Notes: a model not told the origin generated them from the sequence alone. DNA of 64,000 bases from Anniella stebbinsi (GCA_029215795.1 JARDYH010000007.1:98905263-98969262); one strand, 5' to 3'. Shown: positions 42,980 to 55,283, counted from the stretch's first letter. Program-made: numbers and translations.

Positions 42980-43878
42980 ATGTATTATGAAGCCTACCAG
43001 CTCTGACAACTGATCTCTTTTCTTCTACAAGATTGCCACTTGCACTGGGCGCAAATAGATACAACTCCATTAGATCTAGAGCCTCCTGAAAGCATCCCAT
43101 TCATAAAACGATTATTACAACCAGTGGCCAAGGACACTGGACCATTTAATGTTTGTAGGCAATGGTTGGATAAGGTCATGCCAAATCCCTCTCCACTACT
43201 CCCATTATACTGTCACCCAGAATTTATTAGTAATTTAAGGCAAATCAGAGTAGAAGCAATTAAGAGAGCAGGGTTGTATAGAATGTGGGATGTCTATCAT
43301 GACAATGCCCCCTTTCTCTAGGGATCTGTGGAGAACCCATTTGAAGGACTTTGGTATTACATAGATGGAGTGGTGCCAGGTGGGCACATTTATATGACAA
43401 CTACATGTTAAGGAACACATCACACATCTCCTTACACAGTTCAAAAGCTTAATCAAGTCCTCTACAGGTACTACCTCAGGTCTGGTGTCTTGATTATTTT
43501 CCATTCTACTTAATGCTAGGATGGGCAGCTCTGAGGTCTAAAGAAAATATGGGAGTCGGACTGGTCAATCAAGGTAGAGGAAGCAGGTTGGTCAAACTTG
43601 TTGAGTAAATTCCCATTTCATTCAAATCTGTCTCAAAGTCCACAAAGGAAACAATGTTAAAGATCTTGCAAAAATGGTATTTAACCCCAGTAAGGGTGGC
43701 CCGATTCAATAAATCAAGTTTGCAATATTGCTGGAGGGACTGCCGCGAGGTAGGCTCATTTCAGCATATGTGGTGGCACTGTGCTAAAATAAAAGTTTTG
43801 AGGAACTTAATTTTTAAAGAAACTGAAAAGATAACTGGGCAAGAGGTTATTAAATCTCTAGAATTAGCACTGCCAGGA
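42980..43878 (+). repeat. L1 ORF2 fragment, 5' half of an interrupted element
   Basis: It encodes DTTPLDLEPPESIPFI, ISNLRQIRVEAIKRAGLYRM and then (after frame changes) the zinc knuckle CWRDCREVGSFQHMWWHC. It is joined by the CR1 at 43879 and resumes at 45374. Confidence 0.8.
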
Positions 43879-45326
43879 CTACTTATCATAGAATCATAGA
43901 ATAGTAGAGTTGGAAGGGGCCTAAAAGGCCATCAAGTCCAACCCCCTGCTCAATGCAGAAATCTACCTTAAAGCATCCCTGACAGATGGTTGTCCAGCTG
44001 CCTCTTGAAGGCCTCTAATGTGGGAGAGCCCACCACTTCCCTAGGTCATGGGTTCCATTGTCATATTGCTGTAACAGACAGTAAGTTTTTCCTGATGTCC
44101 AGCCGGAATCTAGCTTCCTGTAACTTGAGCCCATTATTGCATGTCCTGCATTCTGGGTTGATCGAGAAGAGATCCTGGCCCTCCTCTGCGTGACAACCTT
44201 TCAAGTATTTGAAGAGTGCTATCATGTCTCCCCTCAATCTTCTCTTCTCCAGACTAAACATGCCCAGTTCTTTCAATCTCTCCTCATAGGGCTTTGTTTC
44301 CAGACTACTAATCATCCTCGTTGCCCTCCTCTGAACATGCTCCAGATTGTCTGCCTCCTTCTTGAAGTGTGGTGCCCAGAACTGGACGCAATACTCAAGA
44401 TGGGACCTAACCAGTGCCGAATAGAGGGGAACCATTACCTCAAGCAGTTTGGAAGCTATACTTCTATTAATGCAGCCCAAAATAGCATTTGCTTTTTTTG
44501 CAGCCACATCACACTGTTGGCTCATATTCAGCTTGTTATCTACAACAATTCCAAGATCCTTCTCGCTAGTTGTATTGGTTAGCCAAGTATTGGTTTCTTT
44601 TTCCTAGGTGTAGAACATGGCATTTATCCCTATTAAATTTCATTCTGTTGTTTTCAGCCCAGCGCTCCAGTCTATCAAGATCACTTTGGAGTTTGTTTCT
44701 GTCTTCCAGGGTATTAGTGATCCCACCCAATTTTGTGTCATCTGCAAATTTGATAAGCATTCCCTGCTTAAACCATTAATAAAAATATTGAAGAGCACTG
44801 GGCCCAGGACTGAGCCCTGTGGTACCCCGCTCATTACCTCCCCACAGTGTGAAAAGGTACCATTGATAAGCACTCTTTGAATCCAAATCTGTAGCCAACT
44901 GTGGATCCACCTAATAGTTATTCCATCTAGCCCACTTTTCACTAGTTTGTTAATCAAAATGTCATGGGGCACTTTGTCAAAAGCTTTGCTGAAGTCAAGA
45001 TATACTATATCCACAGCATTCCCACAGTCCGCAAGGGAGGTGACCTGATCAAAAAATGAGATCAGATTAGTCTGACAGGATTTGTTCTTTACAAATCCAT
45101 ACTGGCTTCTAGTAATCACTGCATTGTTTTCAAGGTGTTTACAGATTGACTTCTTTATAATCTGTTTCAAGATTTTCCCAGGGATGGATGTCAGACTGAC
45201 TGGTCTGGAGTTCCCAGGAGTTCCCAGGAGTTTCATTAACTTCAGGAGTTAATGAAAAAAATGTATCTAAACTATTAATCTATTAATCTATTAATCTAAA
45301 TGATCCAGAGGGAGAGGCGGGCTACA

Positions 45327-45328
<2 letters not shown>
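43879..45328 (-). repeat. CR1 LINE 3' part inserted in L1
   Basis: The complement encodes [59 protein letters not shown] and [19 protein letters not shown], then [20 protein letters not shown] and [20 protein letters not shown]. The 3' tip is the tcatagaatcatagaatagt repeat at 43879. The frame is interrupted. It is less decayed than the copy at 26285-28300. Confidence 0.92.

Positions 45329-45373
<45 letters not shown>
45329..45373. repeat. (TTA)n trinucleotide repeat
   Basis: About 14 units lie between the CR1/L2-like boundary (gagaggcgggctacaaataa) and the resumed L1. Confidence 0.97.
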
Positions 45374-45374
<1 letters not shown>

Positions 45375-45900
45375 AGGATCTCGTTTGGTCGCTGCCCAAT
45401 TGGTTATAGCTAGATATTGGAAGGATTTGGCTGGTGCCACGCTAATAAATTGGTATATTGTAAGGCTTGGCATGTAGCCTTAATGGAGAAACTGACCAAT
45501 AAATTGAGATTGGTAAGAGGAACAAGGTCAAAAGACACATTTAATGTAGATTGGCATTGTTTCATGGTATATACAACTTCGTCGGAATGGAAGAATAAAA
45601 TCCGAAAAGTTTTAAAATATTTTTGGTTGGCATAATGAAAGGTATCTCTCCTGTGATGGGTTAACTTACTTTATTTTTTCCCCTGACCTACAAAGAAAGG
45701 AAGGAAATGTTTAAGATCTGAAGAATGATATATATTTTGTAATAGATCTATTTTGTAATAGTTATAATAGTATCACTGATTTCCTGTGAGGGGGGAGGGG
45801 AGGGATATTTATGTTTATGTTTTTAGTTTTTTTGGGGGGTGGCTTTTTTATTTCTGTATGAAATTTAAAATTAAAAAATTTAAAAAGAAAAGAAACCAAG
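45374..45900 (+). repeat. L1 ORF2 tail and 3' UTR, continuation
   Basis: It encodes SRLVAAQLVIARYWKDL and EKLTNKLRLVRGTRSKDTFN, ending EWKNKIRKVLKYFWLA and stop. This follows directly on from the L1 text that stops at 43878. The A-rich end is near 45900. Confidence 0.8.
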
Positions 45901-46139
45901 ATTTACAAAGGAACCATAGAAAAGGCACAATTAGACTCTGCCGTTTTCTTTTGGCTGGTATAAGCTTCGGGGCTTATCCCAGCCTCCCCCAACTGGGGGC
46001 GCTCCAGATGGGTTGGACTGCAAAACTCAGCATCCCCCAGTCAGTAGAGCTGGGTTCTGTAGTCCAGCCCATCTGGGGCGGCACGGGTCGGGGGAGGCTG
46101 GCTTATACACAGAAGAAATAAATATACTTCCCCCTTCAA

Positions 46140-47748
46140 TGGAAGTATCCGTGGTGGAAATATCCATGTCTCCCCCACTCCTTTCTGAGAAAAGAAGGAA
46201 GGTTCTGGAATTGGCCAATCTGGGCTTGAAGAGGGTGTCCCAGCTCAAGTGGTGAATGAATGTAGGTGTCTGGTCTCATGTGATCAGATACCCTTGCAAA
46301 AGATGCCCATGTTTCTCGCAAATGTTCATGGGGCACAAGGCAGAGATTTTGTAGCTTTAAATGCCAGGGAACAGACCAAATGGCCTGGCTCTTTTTCTTC
46401 TTCTTCTTGTTCTTCTTTTTTGGTATAGGCATGATTTTGGAGGGCCCCCAAAAGTTAAAGGATGTGTTTGGATTTTTTTTTAAAAAAAGAAATGATTTAT
46501 ACACGGGTATTTCCAGCCACCATAGTTTACAACACTAGCTCTACAGCAGGCCAGAGAGGAGGCCGGGCAGATCACTGGCACACAAGGAGGCCTCAGGTAA
46601 GTCCTGCGGGCAGGGGCCAGCAGCTGGGAGGAGTGGGGGAGTCCAATGGACTTAGGATCAGCCTCGTGCCCGGGACACTACAAGATCCGCCCAGTTGGCC
46701 CAGGCTATTTCTGGCTGCAGTAGTTTACAACAGTAGATCTATGGCAGGCCAGAGAGGAGGCCAGGCAGCTCGTTAGCATGTGTGGAGACCTCAGGTAAGT
46801 CTCGGGGCAGGGGCAGGGGCTAACCATTGGTGGTCCAATCCAGTGCAGAATCTGAGGCAGGCTAAGGTAGGCCTGCTTTGACTTGGATTGGGGCTTTGGG
46901 ACTGAGGCAAAATACAATCCTAACTTATTTACAATATAAGCAATGCCCACATGGATGAGAAATCCATCTGAAGTGGAATGCTGGCAAATAACACAGAGCT
47001 GGAGCGAGTCAAGTGGATAAGAAAGTTGACAAGTTGGGAGAGATGCTGAAAGGCAGAGGTAGTTGGGGTAAAATTAAAAGTGCACAAGAAAGATCTGATT
47101 CACCTTGTTGCCCAGGTAAAGACCCAGACTGCAAGCATTTGTAGGCAGACCCGGGGTGTGGGGAATTAGGGTTAGACTAAACTGACAATAATCCAAAATC
47201 CTTGAATCCACATCACATCTGCTTGAATTTGCAATCAGCATCTTTTCCTCCTAAACATCTAGAACAGCCTAGGAAGCTTTTCTTAAAACTGATGCTCTTG
47301 TCTCAGCATCAAAATCTGGCCTCAGTTCCAAATACATTTTTTATTAGGCCTACTCCATTTTAATTTAATTACTTATTCCATTTATATGTATAGGCAAAAG
47401 TTAAGATTGCTTGCATTTTACAATAAGGATTACCATTTAAGGGATGTAATACCAAAGAAAAAAGTGAGGAAAGCTTTTGCTAGATACTGGGAACAGAGAA
47501 AATGGAAGGATAGTGCACTCTCTAGGCACAAGTCAAGAAAGGAGAGCGAAATGATGGGCAAAAAAGAACGAGGCTTGACCACTTTTTTTAGACAATCGCG
47601 ATGAGATCCAAGTTATTTTGAACAGAAAGATGCATTGCTTTCTTTTTTAGTCCCTGCAGATAATAAAGAACTCACACTAACTTATCAAAAGTCGTTGTCA
47701 TTCAACTATGTTCAATGTCCCAGGAAGGCTACATGTTTTTAAGACTAC
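46140..47748. other. POLQ intron, no further gene
   Basis: Apart from the duplication at 46510-46805 and a (ttc)n tract near 46395 there is nothing recognisable. A short basic frame at 47386-47604 has no known match. Confidence 0.4.
46510..46805 (+). repeat. Diverged tandem duplication, about 197-bp period
   Basis: 46510-46602 (tagtttacaacactagctct, ggccagagaggaggccgggc) recurs at 46707-46802 (tagtttacaacagtagatct, ggccagagaggaggccaggc). Both end ggcctcaggtaagtc-like. Confidence 0.75.
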
Positions 47749-47933
47749 CTGCTTGGCTTGTTGCCTTAAATCATCCCCAACTGCTTCAGGTTCAATCATC
47801 TTCCACTCAGCTGCAATGCTTCTGAACACATCGGCACCATCGTTCAAGGCCTGGAGAAGCCGATCGTCACAACACAAATGAGCAAGGATTCTCAACTCAA
47901 GCTGGGAGTAATCAGCAGCCAAGATCAACCCAC
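47749..47933 (-). CDS. POLQ: POLQ exon with catalytic motif A
   Basis: The exon has 2 bases plus 61 codons. It encodes GGLILAADYSQLELRILAHL, which is family-A motif A with the first metal-binding Asp. It then encodes ADVFRSIAAEWKMIEPE and DDLRQQAKQ, the start of motif B with its conserved Arg and Lys. The acceptor is gcctttag and the donor is aagcag/gtagtc. The downstream frame continues open into the intron, so the true exon end is the donor. All catalytic residues expected in this segment are present. Confidence 0.97.
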
Positions 47934-48153
47934 CTAAAGGCAATAAAACAAAAATAATTTCTGAAGTACATATTTCCCTTAAGAGTAAAATAAGTTTCTT
48001 TTAATTGCTGTTAATTCAAATGAACTACATACAAGCCTATAGGCAGGCAGGCAGGCAGGGTAACAACATCTGCACTTTCTAAACAAGTGTTGCTCAAACT
48101 GAGAGCCAGGACCCACCACTGGATCTCAGCCAACCTTCAAGTGAGTCTCAGTG

Positions 48154-48200
<47 letters not shown>
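48154..48200. repeat. (TTA)n trinucleotide repeat
   Basis: About 15 units at the 3' tail of the adjacent L2. Confidence 0.97.
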
Positions 48201-48201
<1 letters not shown>

Positions 48202-49640
48202 ATTTATATACCGCCCCATATCCGAAGCTCTCTGGGCGGTTTACAAAAATTAAAAGACTGAACACTAAAAAGACAATATACAAAATTTAAAACCATAAAC
48301 ATAAAACAGATGACATTTAAAACATTTTAAACTGTTAAGCCTGGCCACAAAGTCAGTTAAAACCTCAATTTAAGCTGTTAAAATGCCTGGGAGAAAAGAA
48401 ACGTTTTGACCTGGCGCCGAAAAGATAACAGTGTTGGCGCCAGGTGGGCCTTATCGGGGAGATCATTCCATAATTGGGGGGCTACCACAGAGAAGGCCCT
48501 CTCCCTTGTTGCTGTCCTCCGAGCTTCCCTCGGAGTAGGCACCCGGAGGAGGACCTTTGATGTTGAGCGTAGTGTACATGTCAGGAAAGGCGTTCCATCA
48601 GGTAATGTAGTCCCAAACCGTGTAAAGCTTTATAGGTTAAAACCAGCACCTTGAATCGGGCTCGGAAACATACAGGCAGCCAATGCAAACAGGCCAGAAT
48701 TGGTCTTATATGTTCGAACCTTCTGGTCCCTATTACCAATCTGGCCACTGCATTTTGCACAAGCTGTAGCTTCCGAACCATTTTCAAAGGCAGCCCCATG
48801 TAGAGCATATTGCAGTAATCTAACTTGGAGGTTACCAGAGCATAGACAACTGAAGCCAGGTTATCCTTGTCCAGACAGGGACGTAGTTGGGCCACCAGCC
48901 GAAGTTGGTAGAAGGCACTCCGTGCCACCAAGGCCACCTGAGCCTCAAGTGACAGACATGGTTCTAGGAGAACCCCCAAGCTACAAAACCTGCTCCTTCA
49001 GGGGGAGTGCAACCCCATCCAGAGCAGGTTGAACACCCTCCATCCGGTCAGAGGAACCCCCCACTAACAGCATCTCAATCTTGTCTGGACTGAGTTTCAG
49101 TTTATTAGCTCTCATCCAGTCATTGTCGCAGCCAAGCACCGGTAAAACACATCCACAGCCTCACCTGACGAAGATGAAAAGGAGAAGTAGAGTTGCGTGT
49201 CATCAGCATACTGATGACAACGCACTCCAAAACTCCGGATGACCGCACCCAACGGTTTCATGTAGATGTTGAACAGCATGGGGGACAAGACTGACCCCTG
49301 AGGAACCCCATACTGGAGAATCCACAGGGCCAAGCAATGTCCCCCAAGCACCACCTTCTGGAGCAGACCCCCCAAGTAGGAGTGGAACCACTGCAATGCA
49401 GTGCTTCCCACTCCCAACTCAGCCAGTCGTGCCAGAAGGATACCATGGTTGATGGTATCAAAAGCCGCTGAGAGATCAAGGAGAATCAACAGAGTCACAC
49501 TCCCCGTCTTTCTCCCAACATAGGTCATCATACAGGGCGACAAAGGCTGTTTCCGTGCCAAAACCAGGCCTGAAACCCGACTGAAATGGATCAGTGTCTC
49601 TTCGCTGACCACCCCGTGCCATGGGCACCCCATGAACACT
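48201..49640 (-). repeat. L2-like LINE, 3' part
   Basis: The complement encodes [40 protein letters not shown] and GVRCHQYADDTQLYFSFSSS, then LDYCNMLYMGLPLKMVRKLQ and FRARFKVLVLTYKALHGLGL. The 3' end reads catttatataccgccccata followed by the (TTA)n run. It is the longest L2 copy here, but it is broken by frameshifts and a 5' truncation. Confidence 0.88.
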
Positions 49641-49915
49641 TCCTAGGGAGGTATGGCAGTGGGAGTTGATTAGAGAGCAAGGCAGATCTTTTTAATAATA
49701 ATGTTTAAAACTTGGAAATAAAGAGGAACAGCATAAGAGCAGGAACTTGTTATAGGAAGAAGTGGAAGAAACTGGAAGTTTGGGAATAGGGTGTAAAGTG
49801 TAAAAGAAGGAGAAGAAATGAGAGGAGATGGTTAAGAAGACTTTGAGAGGCATGTGGGGAGAGGAGGAAGCCAGTAACTTAGAGCAAGGGTCCCTGCACA
49901 CATTTGGAATTTTGA

Positions 49916-50125
49916 GATTGTAGAAAACCGGACGATGGCCTTGATCCTACTGAACGCGGCTGGTACTTGGAAAATGGCAGGTACCACATAAAATGGTACG
50001 ATGGTCCAACACTCCCAGAAAATCTTGAAACGGCCACAGAAGAGGACAGTGAAAAAGAAGATGAGGAAAGTGATTTTGACGGTGATGATAGCAGTTCCAA
50101 TGAAAGGGAAGAGGACTTCCAATGA
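49916..50125 (+). pseudogene. Acidic C-terminal coding remnant of unknown origin
   Basis: An open stretch of 69 codons ending TGA encodes DCRKPDDGLDPTERGWYLEN, then GRYHIKWYDGPTLPENLE and an Asp/Glu/Ser-rich tail to REEDFQ. The composition (aromatic GWY and KWYDG motif, then acidic tail) looks like real protein, not chance. No Met opens it and upstream sequence is noncoding, so it is either a 3' exon or a truncated insertion. I do not recognise the family. Confidence 0.45.
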
Positions 50126-51540
50126 AATTTATTTGTTAACCCTTCTCACAGAACATAGTTTTTATTTTGTAAATTGTAACGTTTTCCTGAAGATTTTAAA
50201 AACATTTGTTAAAAACAATTCAACCTAATAAATAGACTTTTATTATATATCATCATACTTGTCCTGTTTGAAATTTTGTAAAGAACGTTTGAACATGTTC
50301 ATCTGTAAAAATCACAGTTGAACATGTTCAAAATGATCTGAGCATCAGATCGAGAGATATTTAGGGTGGATACTTTTGAAATGAAAGCCCTGTATGATAA
50401 GCTGTAAAATCATACAATCCTGAGAAAGTGGACGTATAACAAGATATCACTCATAATTCCCTAAGCGTTGGGGTAAACCCCATGTTATTATACATTTTCT
50501 TAATCCTAATTAAAAATGCAACTTTTTTGTTTTTTTGAGTATTCATTCAAAAGTTGTATAGTTTTTGAGTAAATCATGGTTAAACGTCACACATAACCAC
50601 TGATTTTGTACGTTCAAATGAAATTATCTCAAAAACTAAAGGAGTTAACAAAAATGTGTAATTACAAAAAGTATTTGGCATTAAATTTGAAACATTTCAG
50701 AAAAAAAATCATCTCTGTAGCATAAACGGGTGAGAAGTTATACATATTTAAATGTGGCAACTACATAATAGCGTGGCAGCCATATTGATGACATCATCAC
50801 GCAGTCCCCCATGACTGGAATTTTGTAAGACTCACTTTCTGAGACACTTATGTCATATATAAACAAAAAATATTCATAAAGCTTTTGCACTCTTTGGGTA
50901 AATAAATCCTGGCCTAGCTCTGGGACTAATAGCCTAAGCCTAAACAAGATCACAGCATGGGTAAAAATCTCAGGCAGAAGAACTCCCTGCCACCTGAGTC
51001 TGGCAGAGGAAAAGTCCAATGGTCAATCCCAGCCTGTCATGACGCTGAATTGACCACAAACACATAATCCACAGCAAACGCGAGTTCAAGTCTATGAAAA
51101 GCTTCACAGTACTTTTCATGGCACAGTTCTTAGAAATCCAAAGTCCAAATAGAAGAGAATCCATATGCAGAGTGCTTTCAAAATCCCAAATGATGATGGA
51201 TCCAAACAAGGAGGGGTTTTAGGCCATGAGTCGAAAGATGATCCTAGCAAAGGCTCCTTGCCTTTGCTCCAGCTTATAAAGGGAGGCGTGGACCTGTTCA
51301 AAACCACTTGACAGACAGGGGCTCTAGCCCGTAAATTATGCCTGTGTCCAAACAGGGCGGCACTACTCAGCCCACCAAGATGCTGCTGCAATCTGAGTGA
51401 CTCCTTCAACCAGAGCCCCCACCTTTCTAAACACTTTCCAACCCCCTGCTCAATGCAGGAATCCACACTAAGTTAGGTGATACATGTGTGTGAAGAGGAA
51501 GCCAGCATCATTCTCCTGTACCCCGGCACACGTTTTTCAG
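50126..51540. other. POLQ intron, unclassified
   Basis: AT-rich sequence follows the acidic remnant (possible 3' UTR-like tail with aataaa at 50228). Mixed sequence from 50760 has a CR1-tail-like phrase near 51440 (aaccccctgctcaatgcagg). Confidence 0.4.
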
Positions 51541-51599
51541 ATGTTTAGAAGTCGGGGTCATGAAAGATGGTGTCTTCCACGATTGTTTACTGTTTGGAG

Positions 51600-53348
51600 G
51601 AGTGTCTCAGATAGCAACTGATGATGTAGCTTCAGTTCAGACTGCATTGAAAACTGGCTCTCTGGGTTGTTCTACTTGCTGTTGGGTTTCCAAACCCAGA
51701 GCTTGAGCCATTCTTAGCATTTGCTCCAAGAACTTGCCCATGTCCTCTGAAGGGGAAGCCGGATCTTTGGCCGGATCTTTGGAAGCAATCGCCCAATCTA
51801 GGGACAGTGTAGAAGAAGCTACTGATGAAATTGACACAGAGTCTGAGTGGTAGTCCTCGCTTGGTGAACCCTCTGGTCAGATGGGCTTCGGTCCTCGGTG
51901 ATGGAGGGCGGTGTTGAGGAGTCAGCACCGAGGGCCTGGCTTCCAAAGGAGGATGTGCAGTGCTTGGTGGCAACAGTATAGGAGGTTGCTCTGGTATCAG
52001 CTGCTGCGGTAATGATGGGAGTCGCCTTGGTATTGGCGGAGGAGGTGTCTGAAATCAGCCATCGACCCTGGCCATCTTTCTTGGCGACTACTGGTGCTGG
52101 CCAGGTGGGAGCCTTTCCTTCCTCGACACCGATGAGAGGGTCGTTGGGGTTTGAGCCATGTCTAGAATACTGGCATCAGCACAGATGTTGGTTTTGAGAT
52201 CTTGATCCCTATAGGGACTGGAAAATTGAGCATTGTTGGCAGTGACGGAACCGGGACAGGAGTCCTGCAAGGAGAAAGTCTCTCAAGTTCTCCATGGCTT
52301 TTCTTCTTCTTCTTCTTTTGAGGCTCCGGCTGTTTTAGTTTCCTAGCCTTTCTTGAAACCTTTTTCACCATAGTAGCCATGAGAGCCTTGCCCGGTGTTG
52401 GGAGGGTCAGACCAGCCCATGGCTAGAGCTGGGGTAGACTGGGGGGATAGGGATGCCAGAGTATTTGGTCTGGCTAGATCTTCAGCAGAAGTTGAGGCGA
52501 CCACAGTGGCCAAAGTTGCCATTTTGTGACTTGAGATGTCCGTTGATTGTCTTGGAGCGTCGACGGCCTGTAGCGCTCTTTCCCAGAGAAGGATCTGGAG
52601 TCGATCTGCTCAGTGCGTTCTAGTTTGTTTGGTGAAGGACATACAGTGATGGCAGGTTTCAACTTTGTGCCCTTCACCTATGTAAAGAACACACAGCGAG
52701 TGGCCATCCGTCGGTGGGAGCGAACTCTCGTGTTTGACGTACTTTCTAAAGGAGGCCGTAGTGGCCATGCACCCCACGATTCATACACAATTCAAGATTG
52801 CTTTAGTTGAAAAGGCAAACTGAAGCAAAGGGGAGGGAGCAAAACAGACAGACTAACTAAGAGTAGAAAGGAGCAGGAATAAAAGAAAAAGAAACGGTAA
52901 GAATGTCTCAGCTCAGCTGAACAACAGAGACGTCTTTTCAATTGCAGCTGCCACAACGGGGTTCACCGAAGAACTGATGGACTGGATGGGAGGCCCCTGG
53001 AGCAGGCGCAGTGGGACAGTGGGGGAGGGCTCCTGCCAAAATGATCTCAGCTGCAGAAGATTCCCAAAGTCCAGCTCTGTGCAGGAGCAGAGCCCATATT
53101 TATTTATTTATTTATTTATTACATTTATATACCACCCCATAGCCAAAGCTCTCTGGGCGGTTTACATAGGATTAAAAACAATTAAAAACAGCAAAAACAT
53201 ACAACATACACACAATCTGTACATTTAAAACCACTTCAACACTTCAAAAACTACAAAAACAAAACAAAACAAACCCAGGCTCCTCAGATATTGCCAAATG
53301 CCTGAGAGAATATATATGTGATGCACAGAGACCACGAAGAAAAAATTA
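51600..53348 (-). mobile_element. Decayed DIRS retrotransposon, gag and 5' tip
   Basis: The complement of 51637-51837 encodes SPSEDMGKFLEQMLRMAQAL, matching the middle of the intact gag. 52270-52380 gives lysine-rich text, and 52474-52677 contains the degraded zinc module region. The right tip is gtgatgcacagagaccacga (53320-53339). An L2 3' fragment is inserted in the repeat at about 53097-53305. It lies in the POLQ intron between 47933 and 53463, on the POLQ strand. Confidence 0.8.
53097..53305 (-). repeat. L2-type 3' end inserted in DIRS relic
   Basis: A (ttta)n run, then ttacatttatataccacccc and agctctctgggcggtttaca, the same 3' signature as at 48201-48245. It splits the DIRS text 'gagcccata' from 'tatgtgatgcacagag'. 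Confidence 0.8.
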
Positions 53349-53462
53349 CAGGTTTTGTTTTCCAAGCACCCTGTGCAAGATGATGCCATCTTTTAACTGG
53401 ATTCTTATTAGCAATAATCTTATGCTAATTGAAATGCCAAGGGCAATAACTCAAGAAGTTAC

Positions 53463-53578
53463 CTGGAAATGGTACAAAGGTATGTCTCATGCCAACAGAA
53501 AATGGTATTCTTTTCCCTTTGGATAGCTTTTCAGTTGTATTCTGAGAGCCACATGGTAACGTAGAATACTTTCTACAG
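53463..53578 (-). CDS. POLQ: POLQ exon, theta-specific insert before motif A
   Basis: The exon encodes a poorly conserved stretch (CRKYSTLPCGSQNTTEKLSK) followed by the conserved RIPFSVGMRHTFVPFPG. In human POLQ the same place holds an insert of similar length followed by PFSISMRHAFVPFPGG. The acceptor is a long T tract plus acag (complement of 53579 on) and the donor is ccag/gtaact. Phases fit both neighbours (a split Ser upstream, a split Gly downstream). Confidence 0.92.
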
Positions 53579-53749
53579 CTGTAAAAAAAAATTTTTTTAA
53601 TTGGCATTTAATTGATTGCTATAATACACATCAAGTTAAACAAGATATCAGAATTAAATTCTTAAATCCAAAAGTTTATATTCAACTGCTGATTGTCACT
53701 ATAGTTTGGACAGAACTGGTAATTTCTAGTAGGTCAGCACTGTGACTTG

Positions 53750-55180
53750 ATTTTTCCATGGGGGAGACCTGTGTCTGCAGCACCAAGGAACACGTTAAGC
53801 AACAACAGGTTAAACGACATGCCTCCAAGTGTTCCGTCATCAGCCGTGACAAGCCCTATTCCTGCCCTGTTGGCAAGACGCAGGCGGGAGGAGGGAGACA
53901 CGATGCTGCAAGTGTGCCTTGGGCACGTGAACAGAATTAAACGGGGGGGAGGGGGGCAAGCCTCTAAAGGCCCCCCAGGCTCCCCGGTCTCTTTCGCCTT
54001 CTGGCTGCTACCAGGGCAGCTGGAAAGCAAAAGAGTCTGGGGAGTCTGGGGAGCTTCGCCCCTTCACTCATCAGAGGATGGAGGATGCGGGATTCATGGT
54101 TGGTCTGTGTCCCGTTTCCCTTCCCCCCCCCGCACACACTCTGACTCAGGGCTCCGGTTTACATGCCTTGACCCTGATGCCCCTTGCGCGTTGGCCACGT
54201 TCTACTTGAGAGCCAGGCACAGCTCCAGATACCTGCGGCCTTGCAGTTTGCTCGGTGATCAGCAGCCCAAAGGGCTGCCTCATCGCAGCTTCTCCCTCCC
54301 CAACTGCCTCCCCTGGCTGCTCAGCACCTGGTGCTCAGCCCATGGGCCCAGGCAGTGGGGGCTTGGGAGGCGCAGAGTCTCCCCGTGCCCCGTGCGCGGC
54401 AGTGTGGCTTGGCAGGCTCCGGGGAAGGGAGGCATGGGGGAGGTGGTCTCAGGCGGGTGTGGGCCATCTCGGCGGCAAGCCTGCGCATTCCTGTGCCAGG
54501 CCACTTTCCCTGCGTTCAGTCACGTGGGGGAGGAGCTGGCCCGCGCCTGGGCACAGTGTCCTACAGCTGGGCCCCGGTCTCGGCTTGCCCAGCCAGCCTC
54601 AATGGACGCGCAGAGGGGGTGGACTTGGGTCTTCTTGTGGGAGGCCCTCCCCTCCCTAGCAAGGTAATTTCCCCAGCATCCATCCAGTGGGGAGACAAGC
54701 TTCCTTTTGTGTAACGTGACTAAACCCTGGCCTTGCACTACTCAGCCGGCCCTGGGAATGGCGCAGCATGCAACTGGGGCAGGGCTGAGCCCTCTGGTGG
54801 CAGACCTGCCCTTCTCACGCTGGCTGTTTCCCTCTTTGTTTGGCCCCAGGTGGGCTTAGGCTCACATTGGTGGCCTGGCCACTCGCTCAACATTAGGAAC
54901 AGTTGGTGGGCAGTTGGGGTTCATGGGCATGTTGGGCCTATGAAACTTGGCTGCGGGGGGGGGGGGGGGTGGCTTGGCAACCCTCACTAGTTTGGGGGAC
55001 CAGGTTCTTGGGCCAGTGCTGGGGTGTGGGCCCATGCAATTTCTACCAAACTTGCCCATTTCCTGAGTGTGCCAGTCTTGGAATGTTTGAAGCTTTAAGC
55101 CGCACAATCACCCTATTTCACAGCAGGCACCGCCTACCCGAGAACAGCTCTGGGATTGTGTCTCCCAAAAGAGTGAAGGG
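53750..55180. other. POLQ intron, GC-rich without recognised gene
   Basis: A 306-codon + strand frame (53747-54667) exists but has no domain, biased composition and no splice or promoter logic. Poly-G lies near 54955-54968. Nothing else is recognised. Confidence 0.45.
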
Positions 55181-55184
55181 CTGT

Positions 55185-55262
55185 AGCTGAGTGCGTTGGA
55201 GCATCTCCTTTGCATGCACAGGATCCCAGGTTGGAGTCTTTCCTTTAATCTTGCAGACTTGC
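55185..55262 (+). repeat. tRNA-derived SINE head, truncated
   Basis: ctgtagctgagtgcgttgga and catcctttgcatgcac-like text resemble the A and B boxes of a tRNA-Ala-like head, as in the fuller copy at 55535-55725. Confidence 0.55.
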
Positions 55263-55283
55263 TGCTAGTTGCTGTCTCCCTGC

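Noticed and set aside
53747..54667. 306-codon + strand ORF
   Set aside because: GC-rich region, Pro/Ser/Gly-biased text, no domain, overlapping long frames on other frames and no transcript logic.
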